DNA from: Kineococcus vitellinus
GTDB taxonomy: Bacteria; Actinomycetota; Actinomycetes; Actinomycetales; Kineococcaceae
NCBI RefSeq assembly: GCF_009906315.1
Contig: NZ_JAAALL010000013.1
Coordinates: 1 to 32,457 of the forward strand
Direction of reading: 5' to 3'
DNA: 32,457 nt
This document shows positions 29,096 to 32,457 of this stretch, in pieces. Numbering within the stretch: the first letter of the stretch is position 1; every line of letters begins with the position of its first letter. Both the position numbers and the translations under genes were made by a program. The notes under the pieces were generated by a model, which was not told the DNA's origin, did no database searches, and worked only from the letters and a program-made list of their open reading frames with translations.

Positions 29096-29590
29096 ATGAG
29101 TGACGAGACACCGAACGTGGCTGCCCCTGACGACGTGATGACGCGCATCGGCCGCGGCATCGAGTTGAACCAGCGCGGCGAGAAGGCGCGAGCCCACGCG
29201 CTGTTCACGGACCTGTGGTCTCAGATCGGCCCCGACGGCGACGCCGTGCACCGCTGCGCACTGGCGCACTCCATGGCCGACACCTGCGATGACCCGCACG
29301 AGGAGCTGCGGTGGGACCTCGAGGCCCTGCGGGCAGCAGACTCGGTCACCGATGAGCACGCCTCCGCTGCGGGCATGGCCGGGCCGGTGGCCGCGTTCTA
29401 CCCCTCTCTCCACCTCAACCTCGGCGAGGTCCACCGCAAGCTCGGCGACCTCGACGCCGCTCGACGCCACCTCGACCTGGGGGGTCGAGCCGTGAGCACG
29501 CTTCCAGACGACGACTACGGACAGATGATCACCGCGGGCCTCGACGCTCTCCGTCAGCGACTCGACTCCGGGGAGCAGCCCACTTCGTGA
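29096..29590 (+). CDS. TPR-like protein, 164 residues
   Basis: A helical protein with tetratricopeptide character: IGRGIELNQRGEKARAHALFTDLWSQIG is one repeat-like helix pair, and PSLHLNLGEVHRKLGDLDAARRHLDLGGRA is a second, closer to the TPR consensus (LGEVHRKLGDLDAARRHL). Such proteins mediate protein contact. Relatives of this length occur widely as stand-alone genes in actinomycetes. ATG 29096 or the GTG two codons before. Last gene on the + strand before repeat locus 24. Confidence 0.8.
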   Translation: MSDETPNVAAPDDVMTRIGRGIELNQRGEKARAHALFTDLWSQIGPDGDAVHRCALAHSMADTCDDPHEELRWDLEALRAADSVTDEHASAAGMAGPVAAFYPSLHLNLGEVHRKLGDLDAARRHLDLGGRAVSTLPDDDYGQMITAGLDALRQRLDSGEQPTS

Positions 29591-29601
29591 CTGCCGCCCT
29601 C

Positions 29602-29665
29602 GGCGTTGCGCGCTGCCGGCGCACGTCGCGGCCATCCCGCGATCCGGGCGCGATCACGGCTGTCC
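29602..29665 (+). repeat. co-oriented repeat, locus 24 (double, 28-nt spacing), right-most copy
   Basis: GCACGTCGCGGCCATCCCGC (core CGGCCAT 29629-29635) and GATCACGGCTGTCC (core 29657), 28 nt apart; a CGGCGTTGCGCGCTG fragment precedes. The second unit overlaps the stop of the next minus-strand gene (29654-29656). Confidence 0.75.
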
Positions 29666-29950
29666 ACGATCCGCAGGACGGGCCTGTACGACCCCCGCCG
29701 CCCTCCGGCGCCGCAACCGCGCGACGCCGACGGCGAGCGCCATCGTCAGACCGGCGACGGCGACCTGCACGAACGGCGCGAAGTGCAGACCGAGCACCGC
29801 CGTCGAGGACTCGGAGGTGTGCACGCTCCACAGCCCCCACACCGTGAGGACCGCGAACAGCACCGCCCCCGCGCTCTCGGTGACCAGCTCCCAGCTCGTC
29901 CAACCGGCCGCCGCCACGCGCTGGGCGACGGAGACGCCGGCCGCGACCAC
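29654..29950 (-). CDS. small membrane protein, 98 residues
   Basis: From GTG 29950 the protein begins with an amphipathic segment and has two membrane helices: AGAVLFAVLTVWGLWSV (about 30-48) and FAPFVQVAVAGLTMALAVGVA (about 60-80), followed by a basic tail RLRRRR, so N- and C-termini should lie in the cytoplasm. It starts 7 bp after the ybaK-type stop and is probably co-transcribed with it. No family recognised. Its 3' end is covered by repeat locus 24. Confidence 0.65.
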   Translation of the reverse strand: MVAAGVSVAQRVAAAGWTSWELVTESAGAVLFAVLTVWGLWSVHTSESSTAVLGLHFAPFVQVAVAGLTMALAVGVARLRRRRAAGVVQARPADRGQP

Positions 29951-29957
29951 CGGCGAC

Positions 29958-30434
29958 CTACCGGGTGACGTCCACCCACGTCGCGCCCGTGAGGTCCGCG
30001 AGCTGCTGGGGCGTCGTGCGGACAGCGCTGCGAGGGCTGCCGCCGGCCGGGTAGACGACCTCGAAGGCGCGCAGCGACTCGTCGCAGTAGACGTCGAGGG
30101 CGCGCGGGTGCCCGAAGGGGCTGACACCACCGACGGGCTGGCCGGTGAGCTCCTCGGTCTCCTGCGCCGCCAGCATGCGGGGCTTGGCGCCGAAGCGGGC
30201 GCGGAACTTCGCGTTGTCGAGCCGGGAGTCGCCACCGGTGACCAGCAGCAGGACGCGCTCCCCCGCACGCAGGGCCAGGGTCTTGGCGATCTGGGCGGGT
30301 CGCACGCCCAGGGCGCCGGCCGCCGCGGTGACGGTGGAGGTGTCGGCCGCGGTGTGCACGACGCGCAGCCCACCGTCGCGGGCGTCGAGGAAGGCCTGCA
30401 CGCGCGCGGTGCTGGAGGTTCCGGAGGTGCTCAC
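29958..30434 (-). CDS. YbaK/EbsC family aminoacyl-tRNA deacylase
   Basis: A 158-residue YbaK/prolyl-tRNA editing domain: STVTAAAGALGVRPAQIAKTLALRAG holds the substrate-pocket Lys, VTGGDSRLDNAKFRARFGAKPRMLAAQETEELTGQPVGGVSPFGHP is the family's most typical stretch, and DVYCDESLRAFEVVYPAGGSPRSAVRTTPQQL the C-terminal part. These enzymes clear mischarged tRNA, classically Cys-tRNA(Pro). GTG 30434 with AGGAG upstream. Head of a two-gene unit with the small membrane protein; diverges from the HAD gene. Confidence 0.93.
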   Translation of the reverse strand: MSTSGTSSTARVQAFLDARDGGLRVVHTAADTSTVTAAAGALGVRPAQIAKTLALRAGERVLLLVTGGDSRLDNAKFRARFGAKPRMLAAQETEELTGQPVGGVSPFGHPRALDVYCDESLRAFEVVYPAGGSPRSAVRTTPQQLADLTGATWVDVTR

Positions 30435-30539
30435 GGGCGGTTCGCTCCTGTTCTGCCGGGGCCCTGCCGCGCCGGCGGCGGAGTGCGGACGCGGTGGACG
30501 GCGGAGGCGTCGGTGCCCACTGTTCCCTAGGCTGCGGCC

Positions 30540-31313
30540 GTGGCGCTGGCGGCGGTGGTCTTCGACCTCGACGACACCCTCTTCGACCACTCCACCGCCG
30601 CGCTGAGCGGCCTGCGCACCTGGGTGCGCTCCCTGGGCCGGAGCAGCACCCCCGAGCTGGAGAGCGCGTGGGCGGCCGCCGAGCAGCGCCACTTCGCCTC
30701 CTGGCGCGAGGGGCGGATCGGCTTCGCCGAGCAGCGCCGCCGGCGGCTGCGCGAGGTGCTGCCCCTGCTGCAGCTGCCCGTCGGCGAGGACGCCGAGCTC
30801 GACGCGCTCTTCACCGGCGGTTTCCTGGTCGCCTACCAGGCGGCGTGGACGGGTTTCGACGACGTGGACGCGGCCCTGCGGCTCGTGCACGCGGCGGGGC
30901 TGCGCACCGCCGTGCTCACCAACGGCACCCGCGAGCAGCAGAACGCCAAGATCGAGGCCATCGGCCTGCGCGGCCGCCTGGGTCCTGTCCTCACCGCCGA
31001 GGAGCTCGGCGTGGCCAAGCCCCGCCCGCAGGCGTTCCGGGCGGTGTGCGAGCACCTGCGGGTGGCGCCCGAGCAGACCCTGTACGTCGGCGACGACCAC
31101 GACGTCGACGTCCTGGGCGCGCGGGCGGCGGGTCTGCACGCGGTGCACCTGGACCGCGGCGGCGCCGCAGCGGTGCAGGAGGAGGACCGGATCACCTCGC
31201 TGCACGAGCTGGCGGCGCACCTGGACCGGCCGTGGCCCGGCGCGGTCAGCGGGCCGCGGGGCGGGCCACGACCAGCAGCGCCACCAGCGAGACGGCCGCG
31301 CCCAGGCTCATGA
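30540..31313 (+). CDS. HAD superfamily hydrolase
   Basis: A 257-residue HAD phosphatase: Asp9 and Asp11 in VVFDLDDTLFD (motif I), LTNGT (motif II), Lys in VAKPRPQAF (motif III) and GDDHDVDVLGARAAG (motif IV). A helical cap lies between motifs I and II (about 15-95), subclass I. Likely a small-molecule phosphatase, similar in plan to 2-haloacid dehalogenase/phosphoglycolate phosphatase. GTG start. The C-terminal 20-25 residues are proline/arginine-rich and overlap the convergent transporter gene by 68 bp, so the functional end is probably before 31250. Confidence 0.92.
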   Translation: MALAAVVFDLDDTLFDHSTAALSGLRTWVRSLGRSSTPELESAWAAAEQRHFASWREGRIGFAEQRRRRLREVLPLLQLPVGEDAELDALFTGGFLVAYQAAWTGFDDVDAALRLVHAAGLRTAVLTNGTREQQNAKIEAIGLRGRLGPVLTAEELGVAKPRPQAFRAVCEHLRVAPEQTLYVGDDHDVDVLGARAAGLHAVHLDRGGAAAVQEEDRITSLHELAAHLDRPWPGAVSGPRGGPRPAAPPARRPRPGS

Positions 31314-32457
31314 GCAGCGCCACCGGCACCGCGCTGTGCTCGCCGCCCAGACCGGCCAGCGGGGCGGCGATGCCGGCGGTGCCCCACTGCACCATCCCCA
31401 GGACGGCCGATCCGGTGCCCGGGTGCTGCGGCACCGCCGCGTTGGCCAGCGCTCCCGCGTTGCCCAGCACCAGCCCGACGGCCACCATCAGGGCGAAGAA
31501 GCAGACCAGCGCCAGGACCAGCGGCGTGCCCAGCCACAGCGCCCCGACGAGCATCGCCACCCCGGCGCCCAGGGCCAGCACCTGGCCCACCGCGATGACG
31601 GTGCGGGTGGGCACTCGCCCCGCCAGGCGGGCCGCGAGCAGCGCCGCGAGGGTCATGCCGCCGGCGTTGGCGGCGAAGGAGACCGCGTAGGCGATGGGCG
31701 ACAACCCGTTCATCGAGCGCAGCACGAACGCCGAGGTCGCGACGTAGGCGAAGAGGGCGACCATGATCGAGGAGCACACCAGCAGGTAGCCCACGTAGTC
31801 GCGGTCGCCCAGGACCTGCCGGGCCGCTCCGGCGAAGCTCGCCAGCCCCCCGGTGTGGCGATCGCGGGGCGGCAGCGTCTCCGGCACGACCGCCCAGACG
31901 GCCACCCCGGTGGCGGCGGTGATGAGCGCGATCGCCCAGAACGGCGCCCGCCAGTCGGCGACCTGCAGGATGAGCCCGCCCAGCAGCGGCGCCAGGATCG
32001 GCGCGATGCCGCCGACGCCCTGGACGAGGTTGAGGGAGCGCACCAGCTGCGGTCCGCGCGCCAGGTCGACGACGACCGCGCGCCCGATGACCATCGCCCA
32101 GCCGCCGGCGAACCCCTGCACGAACCGGGCGGCCGCCATCGCCGCGATGCCGGGAGCCGCGGCGCAGGCGATCGAGGCGAGCAGGACCACGGCCACGGCC
32201 ACCAGCAGCGGGCGCCGCCGGCCGCGCTGGTCGGAGAACGGACCGCCGGCGAGCTGGCCGGCGGCCATGCCGACGAAGAAGGTCGTCAGCGTCAGCTGCA
32301 CCGCGGTGGCCGAGGTGCCCAGGTCGCGGGCGACGTCGGGGAAGGCGGGGACGTACATGTCGGTGGCGAGCGGCGCGATGGCGGTGAGCAGGACGACGGT
32401 GCCGATGAGGGCCGCCGAGACGGGACGCGGGCGCTCAGCCGGGGTGGCGGGGACGGC
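31246..32457 (-). CDS. Bcr/CflA-type MFS drug efflux transporter, 5' end outside window
   Basis: A major facilitator with about 12 membrane segments. The reading frame continues to the window edge: upstream of the ATG at 32358 it still encodes a membrane helix (ALIGTVVLLTAIAPLATD) leading into DMYVPAFPDVARDLG, the Bcr/CflA signature, so the true start lies beyond 32457. GPFSDQRGRRRPLL is the MFS loop 2-3 motif A; GFAGGWAMVIGRAVVVDL and GGIAPILAPLLGGLI follow family wording. It exports drugs or metabolites by proton antiport; substrates cannot be read from sequence. Confidence 0.93.
   Translation of the reverse strand, partial: AVPATPAERPRPVSAALIGTVVLLTAIAPLATDMYVPAFPDVARDLGTSATAVQLTLTTFFVGMAAGQLAGGPFSDQRGRRRPLLVAVAVVLLASIACAAAPGIAAMAAARFVQGFAGGWAMVIGRAVVVDLARGPQLVRSLNLVQGVGGIAPILAPLLGGLILQVADWRAPFWAIALITAATGVAVWAVVPETLPPRDRHTGGLASFAGAARQVLGDRDYVGYLLVCSSIMVALFAYVATSAFVLRSMNGLSPIAYAVSFAANAGGMTLAALLAARLAGRVPTRTVIAVGQVLALGAGVAMLVGALWLGTPLVLALVCFFALMVAVGLVLGNAGALANAAVPQHPGTGSAVLGMVQWGTAGIAAPLAGLGGEHSAVPVALLMSLGAAVSLVALLVVARPAAR

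Noticed and set aside
7388-29665. CRISPR array
   Set aside because: The repeats are separated by whole genes and differ in sequence and internal spacing; there are no regular 30-40 bp spacers and no cas genes.
9874-29665. Classical integron with IntI and attC sites
   Set aside because: The recombinase lacks an evident IntI-type insertion, the repeats show no GTTRRRY/RYYYAAC core pair, and genes face both directions. Only the analogy is retained.

Overview
The window is very GC-rich and densely coded, with many GTG/TTG starts and almost no intergenic space in its outer parts. Gene content (ECF41-type sigma factor locus, MarR/TetR pairs, GlxA-like, S66, GNAT and Nudix proteins) points to a high-GC actinobacterium. 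A Kineococcus-like (Kineosporiaceae) host is my guess; nothing in the sequence proves it.

Layout. (1) 1-7.1 kb is ordinary chromosome: the 3' end of a DUF5996-like gene, a small acetyltransferase, RidA, then a leftward locus of FAD oxidoreductase, SigJ/ECF41 sigma factor and NAD-dependent epimerase with a plausible self-controlled promoter. A DUF1330 gene follows, then a divergent SDR/TetR pair sharing a 50-bp palindrome, a frameshifted cupin gene and a decayed LysR remnant. (2) 7.4-29.66 kb is an accessory region of small, mostly unrelated modules on both strands: VapBC, MazEF (antitoxin frameshifted), a tyrosine recombinase, two Nudix hydrolases, two GNATs, a tautomerase-family protein, a DJ-1/GlxA protein, an S66 peptidase, a P-loop kinase-like protein, two MarR/alpha-beta hydrolase pairs, lipoproteins, a zinc-ribbon miniprotein, and about eight proteins I do not recognise, two of them paralogues. 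(3) 29.65-32.46 kb is ordinary chromosome again: a small membrane protein, YbaK-type deacylase, HAD hydrolase and a Bcr/CflA-type efflux pump cut by the window edge.

The outstanding feature is a dispersed intergenic repeat with core CGGTCATCCCGCGTTGTGCG. I count 24 loci, confined to the accessory region and all in the same orientation on the + strand whatever the direction of the neighbouring genes. Nearly every boundary between modules carries exactly one locus, so the region reads as a cassette-like series: repeat, gene or operon, repeat, gene. Several loci are compound, with a second core either 27-28 nt or exactly 45 nt after the first. The architecture recalls a chromosomal integron, and a tyrosine recombinase lies inside it. 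However, the recombinase does not look like IntI, I see no attC core sites, and gene orientation is mixed, so this would be a different system or a strongly strand-biased repetitive element.

Four genes (cupin, MazE-like, a membrane protein, and a hidden gene at 12.1-12.4 kb) each look broken by loss of one nucleotide. That is either real decay or a systematic sequencing/assembly error, and it should be settled before these are called pseudogenes.
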